Assembly (NCBI GenBank): GCA_903837785.1
Contig: CAILVY010000270.1
Coordinates: 1-64,000, forward strand
Reading direction: 5' to 3'
Length of the DNA stretch: 64,000 nucleotides
Source: Candidatus Hydrogenedentota bacterium
Lineage (GTDB): Bacteria > Hydrogenedentota > Hydrogenedentia > Hydrogenedentales > CAILVY01
Part shown: in pieces, positions 1-8,456 of the stretch
How the letters are laid out: the number at the start of each line of letters is the position of its first letter
Position numbering within the stretch: the stretch's first letter is position 1
Translations under genes and position numbers: made by a program
Notes under the pieces: model-generated
What the model was told of the DNA's origin: nothing
The model's database searches: none
The model's input: the letters and a program-made list of their open reading frames with translations, nothing else

Positions 1-343
1 ATTTTCTGCGCCCCCCTGGCCGCGTGCCCTGCATGCCCGCTGGAAGAATGTCCCACCGGACTTCATGAAGATGCGGCTCACCGGACTTCCGCCCAATGGC
101 GTCCACGTCACGGGAGATTTGCCGCCGTTGCACTTGACTTTGGCCATGTGTCTGCACGCCCCCGCTCAACGCTGTTCTTCGGAATGCCGTAATAGTGCAG
201 ATCTTGGAAACGTTCAATCGTGCCAGGACCCGGGCGGCATCTTAGCATAAGCGCCGGGCGAAGAGAACCACAGGTATTCTGGACCTGCCTGCATCGCCCA
301 TGGAGGCGGGGCCGGGTGCCGGTGTCGTGGTACAGGGCGATAC

Positions 344-1843
344 TCAGTGTTCCACGCGCAGGACAATATCCCCGGTGCGCCGATGCGGGCCGTCGCCCGA
401 TTTTCCATTGTCATCGGTCCGGTTTATGCCGATGCCGTAGACGAGATAGTCGGCGTTTTCGCGCCGGAAGCGCAACGGCTTGCCGTCGAAGGGGTCCAGG
501 GGGATGCTGTCGAGGAAGGCGGGGATGAGGCCGTCCAGGTACTCGGGTGTAAAGCCGCCTACCAGCCGGTATCGTTCCATGGCCGAGGCTATGACCCCGG
601 CGCGAACCGTAGTGAGCAGTTCCGCGTAGGCGCGGATCATCCAGGGGGCGCTTGCGAGACTGTCGGAGGGGCGCGGCAGCCAGTGCTGCGAGGCCCAGGG
701 TCCCCGGATCATGCCGTCGACGCGGGCGGTCATCTCGTGCGCGGGGTGGCGTGAGGCCTCAATCACGCCGCTCATCATGCGGACGTAGCGCGCTTTGTCC
801 AGGTCGTTCCGGCCCAGCGAACCCATGCCCTGCATGAGGAGCGTGGTGGCCCCGGGAACATAATCGTCCAGGGGCATGTGCATTCCTTCGGTGATTTGGC
901 GCTGAAATTCCGGATCGTCATAGAGGGAGATGCCCATGGCCTGCTCGGTGATCAGGGCATTCGTGAGCGTCTGCGGCGTTTCTGCCTTTGCGAAAGCCGT
1001 CGAGAGTTTCGCAAGCTGCGCATCGGCGGGCGTGCAGCGCGACAGCACGTGCCCCAACGCTTCTGCGAGATTGGCCACGCATCGGCAATAGAAGATGTGG
1101 GAGTAAATGACGGGTTCATTGCGCATCGTGTCCGCAACCCGGAACCCGGTCAGGAGTGCTTCGGCAGCCTTGTCTGTGTTCCCATCCTCTCCCTCCAGCC
1201 GCGCTTCATAATCAAGATATCGGAGCACCTCGGCCACCGCCTTGACATGTGATGAATCCGGATTCCGGCCTCGGCTCAGATCGATGGGGAAGCGGCCGGG
1301 CGGCCGATGCGAGACTTCGTGCACCGCCCGCATCGCCTCTTGGCGGCCCGCGAGAAGCTTGCGCAATGTTTCACGTTCCGTCTCCTCCAGTCGCCGTGTC
1401 CCGGGCTCCTTCTTCAAGTTACGCAACGAGTCCATTTCCTCGGGGGTTTCCAGGGGGAGACTCAGGAGCCGGTACAACGCAGGGATTGCCGCGGCCAGCG
1501 TCTTCCCCGGAACTTGCACCCCGCCCGGGAGCGGGGGAGGGGATTGCGGGATCGCTGGGGAGGCCGTGTCTGCCCCAGGCGGATTCTCCGCCACCGCTGC
1601 GGCCTCCGTACCCTCGGAGTCCTCTTTCGCGGCTTGGGCCGGCGCCCACGTGGCCAGATCCTTGACAGACATGGGCAGCTTGGCGGCCCGTGCGGATTCG
1701 AACGCCTCGCGTATGCGGTCGCTGGCGGTCCAGCGGTACGCGATCAAGGGGAACACGACAAAGACACCGAGGGACGCAACTAGCAGCAGGACTTGCCGGC
1801 GGCGGCGTTGCCAGGGATAGGCTCGCTTGGGCGTGTGGTTCAT
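344..1843 (-). CDS. Hypothetical membrane-anchored protein, paralogue A (N-terminal YPWQRRRR + TM helix)
   Basis: 499-aa ORF; N-terminus MNHTPKRAYPWQRRRRQ followed by a hydrophobic helix; C-terminus LDPFDGKPLRFRRENADYLVYGIG...GDIVLRVEH resembles the neighbouring ORF. Confidence 0.8.
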   Translation of the reverse strand: MNHTPKRAYPWQRRRRQVLLLVASLGVFVVFPLIAYRWTASDRIREAFESARAAKLPMSVKDLATWAPAQAAKEDSEGTEAAAVAENPPGADTASPAIPQSPPPLPGGVQVPGKTLAAAIPALYRLLSLPLETPEEMDSLRNLKKEPGTRRLEETERETLRKLLAGRQEAMRAVHEVSHRPPGRFPIDLSRGRNPDSSHVKAVAEVLRYLDYEARLEGEDGNTDKAAEALLTGFRVADTMRNEPVIYSHIFYCRCVANLAEALGHVLSRCTPADAQLAKLSTAFAKAETPQTLTNALITEQAMGISLYDDPEFQRQITEGMHMPLDDYVPGATTLLMQGMGSLGRNDLDKARYVRMMSGVIEASRHPAHEMTARVDGMIRGPWASQHWLPRPSDSLASAPWMIRAYAELLTTVRAGVIASAMERYRLVGGFTPEYLDGLIPAFLDSIPLDPFDGKPLRFRRENADYLVYGIGINRTDDNGKSGDGPHRRTGDIVLRVEH

Positions 1844-1922
1844 GCAAGAAACTTCCGGCGTCTAATGACATACGACCCGAAATACGATCAATCCTGATTT
1901 CAAGACGAGCAGTCCTGCCCCC

Positions 1923-3329
1923 TTACGTTCCGTTTCCCCGTTCGACCCGGAAGACCACGTCGCCCTGATTCGTCATGTAGATGTTCTGCGGGTCTGTCCC
2001 GCCTTCATCCTGGTGATTGTGCCCCACACTGTACAAGAGATAACCCCCCTCCAGTGTACGATAATGCAGCGGCTCCCCTTCCAGAAATGGGTCGCCGGGC
2101 AGATGATCAAGATAACCCGGCACGAGATCGGCAAGCGTGACCGGAAATGCCCCATGGCCGATGCGATATCGCTCCGCTGCGATCGCGGTCCGCACGAGCA
2201 GCATGTGAGCCACGGACTGTACGAAGAGTTCGCTTGTCCGGATCATCCGATCCGTCATTACGCGCCGAAGCGCCATGTCCTGTCGTATGCCGTTCGCGCT
2301 CAAGCGAAGCGCCTGGCCCGTCTTCAGCAACGCGGCCGTGGACGTGCGCGCCGCGTCAATCAACGCATCCGTATCCCGGATGAAGCCGGCCGCATCCTCT
2401 GTGTCCATCCCCAGGAGCGACTTGGCGCGAAGTGCGCCGAACAGGACACTCTTATGCAGGCGGTCCTGCTGCCACCCGCGCATTTCCTCGGGGTTGATCA
2501 GCAGTTCCGGATGTGCGGACTCATCAAGGATTTCGAGCCGGCTGCCCGCGATCGTGCGTACGATGGCATCCGGAGAAAGTGCGCGCAGCACGGTTTCGTC
2601 AAGGCACGCCAGGTCTTCGTCGTCAAACGCGAGGGCATTCAACGCGTGTTCAAGAACCTGCGCAATGGCCTGATGCTGGCGAAAGACGAATGTCTGCAGC
2701 GGCCATAGGTATTGTTCCCGAAAGCAGGCAAGCGGGGCCGCCATCGACACGATGGCTTCCGCAGCCTCTTTGGATCGCCCTTGTCCGGCGTGCATCATCG
2801 CCTCCGCCGTGTGCATTCGCTCGATGCTTTGGATGTTCCGCAGAAACGTCCAGTCAAAAATCTCCTTCCGCGGATCATCCGGAACCACAAGACATGTCTC
2901 GCAGTGCGCAGCCTCGTGAGAAACGGACAATATCTCCTGATACGGGGACAACATGCGCTCGAGATTGCTGTAGACATCTTTCCCCAAACCCCGGCGCGGA
3001 GGCGCATTTCCGGTCGCTTCAATCAGGAAAGTGATTTGATACGAAGACACATCGTACATTTCATTTCCCGGAAGACTCCGATAGAGGTCGCCGGCGTTGG
3101 GCCCTTGCGGAGGAGGGGAGTGCCAGGCGCCCAATTCCTCAAGCGTGGCCGGGAGCCCTTTGGAGCGGCCCGCTTCGAGCAGCGCGCGAATCGCGTGGCC
3201 GCGGTGCAGCCGCGACAGCGCGATGGGCACGGCAAGCGCTGCAAGCGCAACGCAAAAGATGTACAGCGAACGGCGGCGCCGGCGCTGCCACGGATAGCTT
3301 CGATGCGCTCTCTCGATGGACTGCGGCAT
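1923..3329 (-). CDS. Hypothetical membrane-anchored protein, paralogue B
   Basis: ORF trimmed to MPQSIERAHRSYPWQRRRRRS; same YPWQRRRR+TM N-terminus and DPF..G.PL.YR....YLLYSVG..GDVVFRVE C-terminus as 344..1843. Confidence 0.8.
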   Translation of the reverse strand: MPQSIERAHRSYPWQRRRRRSLYIFCVALAALAVPIALSRLHRGHAIRALLEAGRSKGLPATLEELGAWHSPPPQGPNAGDLYRSLPGNEMYDVSSYQITFLIEATGNAPPRRGLGKDVYSNLERMLSPYQEILSVSHEAAHCETCLVVPDDPRKEIFDWTFLRNIQSIERMHTAEAMMHAGQGRSKEAAEAIVSMAAPLACFREQYLWPLQTFVFRQHQAIAQVLEHALNALAFDDEDLACLDETVLRALSPDAIVRTIAGSRLEILDESAHPELLINPEEMRGWQQDRLHKSVLFGALRAKSLLGMDTEDAAGFIRDTDALIDAARTSTAALLKTGQALRLSANGIRQDMALRRVMTDRMIRTSELFVQSVAHMLLVRTAIAAERYRIGHGAFPVTLADLVPGYLDHLPGDPFLEGEPLHYRTLEGGYLLYSVGHNHQDEGGTDPQNIYMTNQGDVVFRVERGNGT

Positions 3330-3401
3330 GACGGCGAAACAATGACACGGAGCAGCCGCCACGATCAACGGCGGGCGCCGGCCCGCGGCGAGGCCACGGA
3401 T

Positions 3402-4217
3402 TCAGCCCGTGAATTCCTTCACGAAGTCGAGGATGAGTCCGGTGAGAATGGAGGCGATGCCAAAGGAGAGGACAACGCCGTAGAGGGCAAGCAGGGCCTG
3501 AACGATGCGTTTCAGGCTGTAATCCCACGCATTGGCCAGGGGCAGCCCGCTCAGCACGGCGAGGGGCGTGCAGAGGGCCAGCGACCAGAAGAACAATTCG
3601 CCCGCGCGGACATGGAGCCAGGCCCAGTCGCCCAGTTCCGGAATGGGACGATGCAGATACTGCTCTTCGATATAGTAGATGCCGCGCACCGCGTATTGAC
3701 TGCCGTAGTGCAAGGCGAACGCCAGGGCCACCGCGCCGAAGCCTCGTCCGAGAACGCGGGCCTTGGCAATCCTCGGCTCCTCCTCGCCCCCGGCGAGGCG
3801 CAGCCAAACATACAGGGCGAGATAGGCGATAAGCGCCAGCGGTCCGGTCGTGAGGCCCAGCACGAATGCGAAGCCGCGCACGAGCCAGGGAGCCGCGTCG
3901 AGGTATTCGGCGAGCCCTCCGCACACCCCCAGCCAGACCCGGTCTTCCCGCGCAAGCTGAAGCGTGCCGGGCGCCGTCCGCCGCGCGGCAAACGATGCCG
4001 CCACTTCCGCGGGATCCCCAAGCCGTTCGATCAGCGCTGCGACATCCTCGTCGTGGATGGAGTCCCCGTCTGCGGCGTTCAGTTCGCGCTCCATGCGCGA
4101 TTGCAGGCGGACGAAACCCCGCTCACGCGCACGCTCGGGCAAGTCCTCCGGAAGATGGCTGTTCACTTCACGCACGAAGCGTGCAAGCAGGCTTTCCTGT
4201 TTCTGCGTCAAGCGCAT
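3402..4217 (-). CDS. PspC domain-containing membrane protein
   Basis: REDRVWLGVCGGLAEYLDAAPWLVRGFAFVLGLTTGPLALIAYLALYVWL matches the PspC pattern; N-terminal helical region with LGDPAEVAASFA. Confidence 0.85.
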   Translation of the reverse strand: MRLTQKQESLLARFVREVNSHLPEDLPERARERGFVRLQSRMERELNAADGDSIHDEDVAALIERLGDPAEVAASFAARRTAPGTLQLAREDRVWLGVCGGLAEYLDAAPWLVRGFAFVLGLTTGPLALIAYLALYVWLRLAGGEEEPRIAKARVLGRGFGAVALAFALHYGSQYAVRGIYYIEEQYLHRPIPELGDWAWLHVRAGELFFWSLALCTPLAVLSGLPLANAWDYSLKRIVQALLALYGVVLSFGIASILTGLILDFVKEFTG

Positions 4218-4226
4218 GCGGCCCGC

Positions 4227-5540
4227 CTAGCGCAGGAACATCAGCGCCAGCGCAGCCGCCACCGCTATCGCGAGGACCGCCAGCACTATCCAGAGGCCCG
4301 GCTTTCCCTTGGCCGGAGCCGCCTTGAACAGGGCGGCAAGCTCCGGAAGCTCGGCGGCAAGGACGTCCTCCGCGGGCCGCCATTCGCCAATGCGGTCGCG
4401 CCGGCATTTCGCGCCGAGGACAATCGTGCCGCTCCGAAGCGCCTTCTCGATGTCTTTCGGAGACACGGCCTCGAAGATCACGTCCCCGTACTGATCCGCG
4501 AATTCCCATACATGGCCCAAGTGGTGTTGCGCGCGGAATTCCTGTATCCGATGGGCCAGGGCGGAACGCGCCTCGAAGCTGAGCTTTCCCTCGTACAGTC
4601 GCTCCAGAAAGCGCAATCCCTGCGGCGCTTCGCCGTTTGCGGCGAGCGCCTGCGCCAGCGTCGCAATGACCCCGGAATCCTCCGCACCCCCCAGCTCATA
4701 CGCCTCGCGCACGCATTCAAGCGATTTCCGCACGTCCTGCAAGGGGGCTTCCGATTCCAGATACACCCGCGCAAGCAGCCAATGCGCCGGCCAGCGGCCC
4801 GCGTCACGTGACAAGGCGACTTCCAGCACCGCCCGGGCATCCGCATACCGGCCGCGCCGCACCAGCTTCTCCGCTTCAACGAGATCGCCGGTCAATTCCT
4901 TGGGCGAGGATGTCGGCGTGTCCACGGAGGCGACCATGGTCTTCGCGTACGAGTCTTCCTGCGTCTCCGAGGTGGCCGTGGAACCGGGCACCACGTGATG
5001 CGGTTCGACCCGCAGCAGCAGCGGGGCTTTCTGGCCGGAACGTACAAAGTTGATGGGCGTTTCCGCCGATCCAATACGGACAATCGGCGCGAGCACCGGC
5101 AGGCCTTCCGGCGAGACTATCGTGAGTGCGTCGCCCACCCGGAACATCCCGGACTTCACGTGCCCCGTCACAATGGCCTGATCCGTGGAAGCCGGAAAGA
5201 CCGTCTCAATTACGAACACATTGGCGCCGTTCTCCTCGACGGGCGGCGCGGCGTTCGCCGACGCCTGAACCTGCGCTTCGGCCTGCTTCGCCGCAATCAA
5301 GGCACGCAATTCGTCAAGACGATCCTTCTCCGCTTTCCCATCCAGGCGCTGCATGCACTCGCGGGCCTCGGCCATGCGCCCGAGTCCAATCAGGCACCGC
5401 GCCCGGTGATACGTCACGTGGCGGCTGTTGGGGCGCTCCGCATCGATCTGATCCAGCAGTTGCAGCGCCAAATCCACCTGATTGGCGTCCGCAAGGCCTA
5501 CCGCCCGCGTGTAGAGATCCTTCGCCTCCTCGTTCGTCAT
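4227..5540 (-). CDS. TPR protein with EF-Tu domain-II-like beta-barrel and C-terminal TM helix
   Basis: N-terminal TPRs; VFVIETVFPASTDQAIVTGHVKSGMFRVGDALTIVSPEG...APIVRIGS resembles translation-factor domain 2; C-terminal hydrophobic helix. Confidence 0.75.
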   Translation of the reverse strand: MTNEEAKDLYTRAVGLADANQVDLALQLLDQIDAERPNSRHVTYHRARCLIGLGRMAEARECMQRLDGKAEKDRLDELRALIAAKQAEAQVQASANAAPPVEENGANVFVIETVFPASTDQAIVTGHVKSGMFRVGDALTIVSPEGLPVLAPIVRIGSAETPINFVRSGQKAPLLLRVEPHHVVPGSTATSETQEDSYAKTMVASVDTPTSSPKELTGDLVEAEKLVRRGRYADARAVLEVALSRDAGRWPAHWLLARVYLESEAPLQDVRKSLECVREAYELGGAEDSGVIATLAQALAANGEAPQGLRFLERLYEGKLSFEARSALAHRIQEFRAQHHLGHVWEFADQYGDVIFEAVSPKDIEKALRSGTIVLGAKCRRDRIGEWRPAEDVLAAELPELAALFKAAPAKGKPGLWIVLAVLAIAVAAALALMFLR

Positions 5541-5631
5541 GTGCTACCTCCCGGCAATGGCGTCCATTGCTGGGCCACAGTATAGCATGAACCTTCCGGC
5601 CGCGGCGCGCCCGGACGCCGTCCCGCCGCAA

Positions 5632-5669
5632 CAAAAGAAAGGCGGCCGACCCCGGGGGATCAGCCGCCC
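5632..5669 (-). terminator. Rho-independent terminator downstream of rplL
   Basis: On minus strand GGCGGC ... GCCGCC stem followed by TTTCTTTTG. Confidence 0.8.
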
Positions 5670-5688
5670 ATCGATTCGGTTGAAAGGA

Positions 5689-6087
5689 TTACGCGACGCC
5701 CTTGATCTCGACGACCGCGCCGGATCCCTCAAGCTGCTCTTTCAGCTTGTCCGCTTCTTCCTTCGTCACGCCCTGCTTCACCGCCTTGGGAACCGCGTCC
5801 ACGAGATCCTTGGCTTCCTTCAGGCCCAGGCCCGCAATGTCCTTCACGATCTTGATGACCGCGATCTTCTGCGAACCGTGTTCCTTGAGGATGACGTCGA
5901 ACGAGGTCGGGCCTTCATCAGACGCCGCCGCTTCGCCGCCGCCCGCGGCCATCATCGGCATGGCCATCGCCATCGGGGCCGACGCCGACACGCCGAACTT
6001 CTCTTCGAGGGCCTTCACCAACTCGCTCAGCTCCAGCACGGACAATTCCGCGATGGTATTGATAATGCTGTCAAACTTTTCCGACAT
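5689..6087 (-). CDS. rplL: 50S ribosomal protein L7/L12
   Basis: [17 protein letters not shown]...EEKTxFDVIL..[60 protein letters not shown]. Confidence 0.98.
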   Translation of the reverse strand: MSEKFDSIINTIAELSVLELSELVKALEEKFGVSASAPMAMAMPMMAAGGGEAAASDEGPTSFDVILKEHGSQKIAVIKIVKDIAGLGLKEAKDLVDAVPKAVKQGVTKEEADKLKEQLEGSGAVVEIKGVA

Positions 6088-6148
6088 GATGCTATCTTCC
6101 TTTGGTCCAAGTTGTTGCTGTATTGACTTTCCGCCAGGCGATCAGCCC

Positions 6149-6676
6149 TCAGGCTGCCGCGGCTTCCTCTTTCTGTTTCCGAATCTGATCGAGCACGTTG
6201 ACCAGGCTGCGCGGCACGGCATTGAGCACGCCCACGAACTGACTCAACGGCGCGGCGATCGTGCACACCACTTGTGCGACCAATTGCTCGCGGCTCGGCA
6301 GCGTGGCCAGCGCGATCAGTTGGTCCTTGTTGACCACCTTTCCGCTCAGCACGCCCCCAACCATGGATACGAATTTCACTTCCGCGGCCGCCTGCTTCAG
6401 GATCTTGGCCGGGGTCACGGGATCTTTGCAGAAGGCCCACGCCGTCGGCCCTTCCAAAAGGTCCGCGGCCGCTTCGACGCCCGCCTCGCGCAGGGCGCGC
6501 CGCGCCAAGGTGTTCTTGTACACCTTGAAATCGATGTCCGCGGCCCGAAGCTTGTTGCGCAGGTCGGTCACCTTCTCGACGTTGATGCCCACATACTTCG
6601 TGGCAATCGCCACCTCGCTGTTCGCAAGTTTCTCTTTGAACTCTTCTACAGCGGCAATTTTCTCTGGGGTCGGCAA
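6149..6676 (-). CDS. rplJ: 50S ribosomal protein L10
   Basis: Position immediately upstream of rplL, L10 signature (VKNTLARRAL-like VYKNTLARRALREAGV, GPTAWAF) and upstream AGGAGGTGAC SD. Confidence 0.95.
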   Translation of the reverse strand: MPTPEKIAAVEEFKEKLANSEVAIATKYVGINVEKVTDLRNKLRAADIDFKVYKNTLARRALREAGVEAAADLLEGPTAWAFCKDPVTPAKILKQAAAEVKFVSMVGGVLSGKVVNKDQLIALATLPSREQLVAQVVCTIAAPLSQFVGVLNAVPRSLVNVLDQIRKQKEEAAAA

Positions 6677-6842
6677 ATGCAGTCACCTCCTCTCAAGCGT
6701 TGTTGCAGGGTCCTTAAAAATGATACGTCCCGCGCCGTCATTGGACAGGGCGGGACGTGAAATTCCATTCACTTTCCCACGGTCTCGGCAGGCAACATTA
6801 AGGCCTTTCGGCCGCCGGCTGTCTTTGACGCGCAGTCACTAC
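6677..6842 (-). promoter_or_regulatory. Ribosomal protein L10 leader (autoregulatory 5' UTR)
   Basis: Minus strand reads GAAAGGCCTTAATGTTGCCTGCCGAGACC, matching the AAGGCUUAAU...CCUACCGAGGU core of known L10 leaders; followed by ACGTCCCG...CGGGACGT hairpin + ATCATTTTT (attenuator-like) before the rplJ SD. Confidence 0.85.
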
Positions 6843-6848
6843 GGGTGC

Positions 6849-6878
6849 ATCATAGCAAATGCGCGCGGTTCCGCGCAA
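6849..6878 (-). promoter_or_regulatory. Candidate sigma70-type promoter for rplJL
   Basis: Minus strand TTGCGC-18 nt-TATGAT located just upstream of the L10 leader. Confidence 0.6.
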
Positions 6879-6955
6879 ATCCCGGTTCCCATGGCGTTTG
6901 ACAATCCGGTCCGCCCTTTGCTCCAATACGCCGCGGATTAGTTTGGAGGTCTTTC

Positions 6956-7540
6956 GTGACGCAATCCCCCCGGCAACACGATGGCTGGCGCTGGCCGGCC
7001 TTCTTCTTGTGGATGCTGTTCTTTGCCGCCGGACTCTTCCCGGAATGGGTCTATTATCAACTCCGCGATGCCGGCCAGGTCGCCACACAGCGTGCCCTGA
7101 CCAATTCCTTCTATCTTCTGCCACTCGCCATGGCCGGCTTCTTCGCCGGCTTTGTCTTTGTCCGCTGCCGCGAAGCCGGCACAGGCGAGGCGGCGACCGG
7201 CAAAGCGGTGCAGGTCTGGATCCTCGCCCTCGTGGCTTTTCTGCCCATCCGCCTCGAACAGGTCGTCGATTACTGGAACATCCCCGTGCCGGAATATCGA
7301 CGCCTTATCCTCAGCATGGCTTCGGTAAAATGCATCGCGTGGCTGTATCTGCTCAGCATCGTCTTTCGGTACCACTTCTGCAGTGGCTACCGCCTTTTTC
7401 AGCGCATGCCTTCGGTCTTCCCCAGCAGCCGAAAAGCTTCCAAAACGGCGCACTCCCCTGAGGCGGCCGGTCCACAGCCGCCTGCTTCGCCTCCCGATCC
7501 CGAAGATACGGCAGAGGCCATCCGGGAGCACGGAATCTGA
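6956..7540 (+). CDS. Hypothetical membrane protein (GTG start)
   Basis: 194-aa ORF with several TM helices; SD TTGGAGG upstream of GTG. Confidence 0.75.
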   Translation: MTQSPRQHDGWRWPAFFLWMLFFAAGLFPEWVYYQLRDAGQVATQRALTNSFYLLPLAMAGFFAGFVFVRCREAGTGEAATGKAVQVWILALVAFLPIRLEQVVDYWNIPVPEYRRLILSMASVKCIAWLYLLSIVFRYHFCSGYRLFQRMPSVFPSSRKASKTAHSPEAAGPQPPASPPDPEDTAEAIREHGI

Positions 7541-7684
7541 CGCGCCGGTATTGCTTTCATGCAAGAAAGGCATCCCCCCGAACTCTGACACTGCTCGGTG
7601 TCACGGCTCACTTCGGGAGAAGCGCGCGCAAGATTCCATTAAAACAATGAATTCCTTCAAGTACGCAGCGCCATGAACAGCTAT

Positions 7685-7708
7685 TTGTAATCTAGATTAC
7701 AATATAAT
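7685..7708 (+). promoter_or_regulatory. Perfect 18-bp palindrome TTGTAATCTAGATTACAA abutting a TATAAT -10 box (candidate operator/promoter)
   Basis: 7685-7702 is a perfect inverted repeat; TATAAT at 7703-7708; no convincing -35 seen. Confidence 0.6.
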
Positions 7709-7714
7709 TCGGCG

Positions 7715-8170
7715 CCAGCAGCAGCCTCTTCGGGCTTCCCCGGTTCTTTTTCGGCCGTAGACATGGGGCTTGTACTCTGTAAGTGCTTATAAAACAATGC
7801 TTTGAATATGAGTGATGAAATGAGTCTCGTTGTTGCGGGACCTATTGAGTTTGGCCGGAACGTGGTGTAAACTTAGTTTCGAAGCGAGGAGAGCACGGTG
7901 CTCCTCCCCCAGTAGAAACGGACAGTGCGGCAGTCGCCAGCGCTGAGCAATAGTTGACTCGAAAAGCGTTGAGGGTTTCCTCAACAGGAAGCTTTTCGAA
8001 CGAAGGGTTTCCCCTAAGAAGAGGATGCCTAATCCTCTGCGAAGCTCTAACGCCCGTTAGAGCAACGCACCTCACCGGAGATGCCGGTCGCCCCCTACCG
8101 GCATCTCCCCCCTTCTTTATCTCACCGGAGATGTCGGTCGCCCCCTGCCGACATCTCCCCCTTTTTTTAT
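7715..8170 (+). ncRNA. Candidate structured non-coding RNA of unknown class
   Basis: No credible CDS; successive hairpins: GTTTC...GAAAC enclosing GAGG-AGCAC/GTGCT-CCTC, CGAAAAGC-[GTTGAGG/CCTCAAC]-GCTTTTCG, AGAGGAT/ATCCTCT, GCTCTAACGcccGTTAGAGC, then two tandem 12-bp stems and a T-run at 8162-8168. Confidence 0.5.
8071..8170 (+). repeat. Two tandem 50-bp units, each a 12-bp-stem hairpin; second copy followed by T7 (terminator-like)
   Basis: ctcaccggagatgccggtcgccccctaccggcatctccccccttctttat / ctcaccggagatgtcggtcgccccctgccgacatctccccctttttttat. Confidence 0.9.
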
Positions 8171-8256
8171 GGGCTGTTTGTTGCCCTTCTTAGATGCAAC
8201 TCGTTCTTATTAGCATAACAGCATGCCCGAATTCAAGCACCCAGTGAAGGAATTTC

Positions 8257-8276
8257 CCCGCCGAAGGCGGGTTTTT
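8257..8276 (+). terminator. Rho-independent terminator-like hairpin
   Basis: CCCGCC-GAA-GGCGGG-TTTTT. Confidence 0.7.
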
Positions 8277-8303
8277 GTCTATTTTAGTGAATTTGGTCAA
8301 AAA

Positions 8304-8333
8304 TTGATTCTGTGCCTGCACGACTGTTAGAAT
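8304..8333 (+). promoter_or_regulatory. Candidate sigma70-type promoter upstream of lipoprotein gene
   Basis: TTGATT-18 nt-TAGAAT. Confidence 0.5.
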
Positions 8334-8456
8334 CGTGCTGACACGTTTCGTCTTGAAGACGGTACTGTTGATGTGAGAGTTTCTTGTGGGCGATCGGCAT
8401 GCGCCGGCTCACTTAATGTCCGCCTGATGCGGCGGATTCGGAAGGGAAAGAGGATA

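Noticed and set aside
1-147. Open minus-strand frame running off the left edge (MAKVKCNGGKSPVTWTPLGG...)
   Set aside because: Only ~49 codons visible, weak start context and no recognisable motif.
2712-4811. 699-aa plus-strand ORF
   Set aside because: Antisense to three well-supported minus-strand genes; high-GC codon periodicity leaves the opposite frame open; no recognisable domain.
7715-8170. Known housekeeping RNA (tmRNA, RNase P, SRP, 6S)
   Set aside because: None of the conserved sequence hallmarks I know (e.g. CCA-ended tRNA-like domain, GAGGAAAGTCC-type P4 region, GGTGCTGTTTACCAGGTCAG-like SRP loop) were seen.
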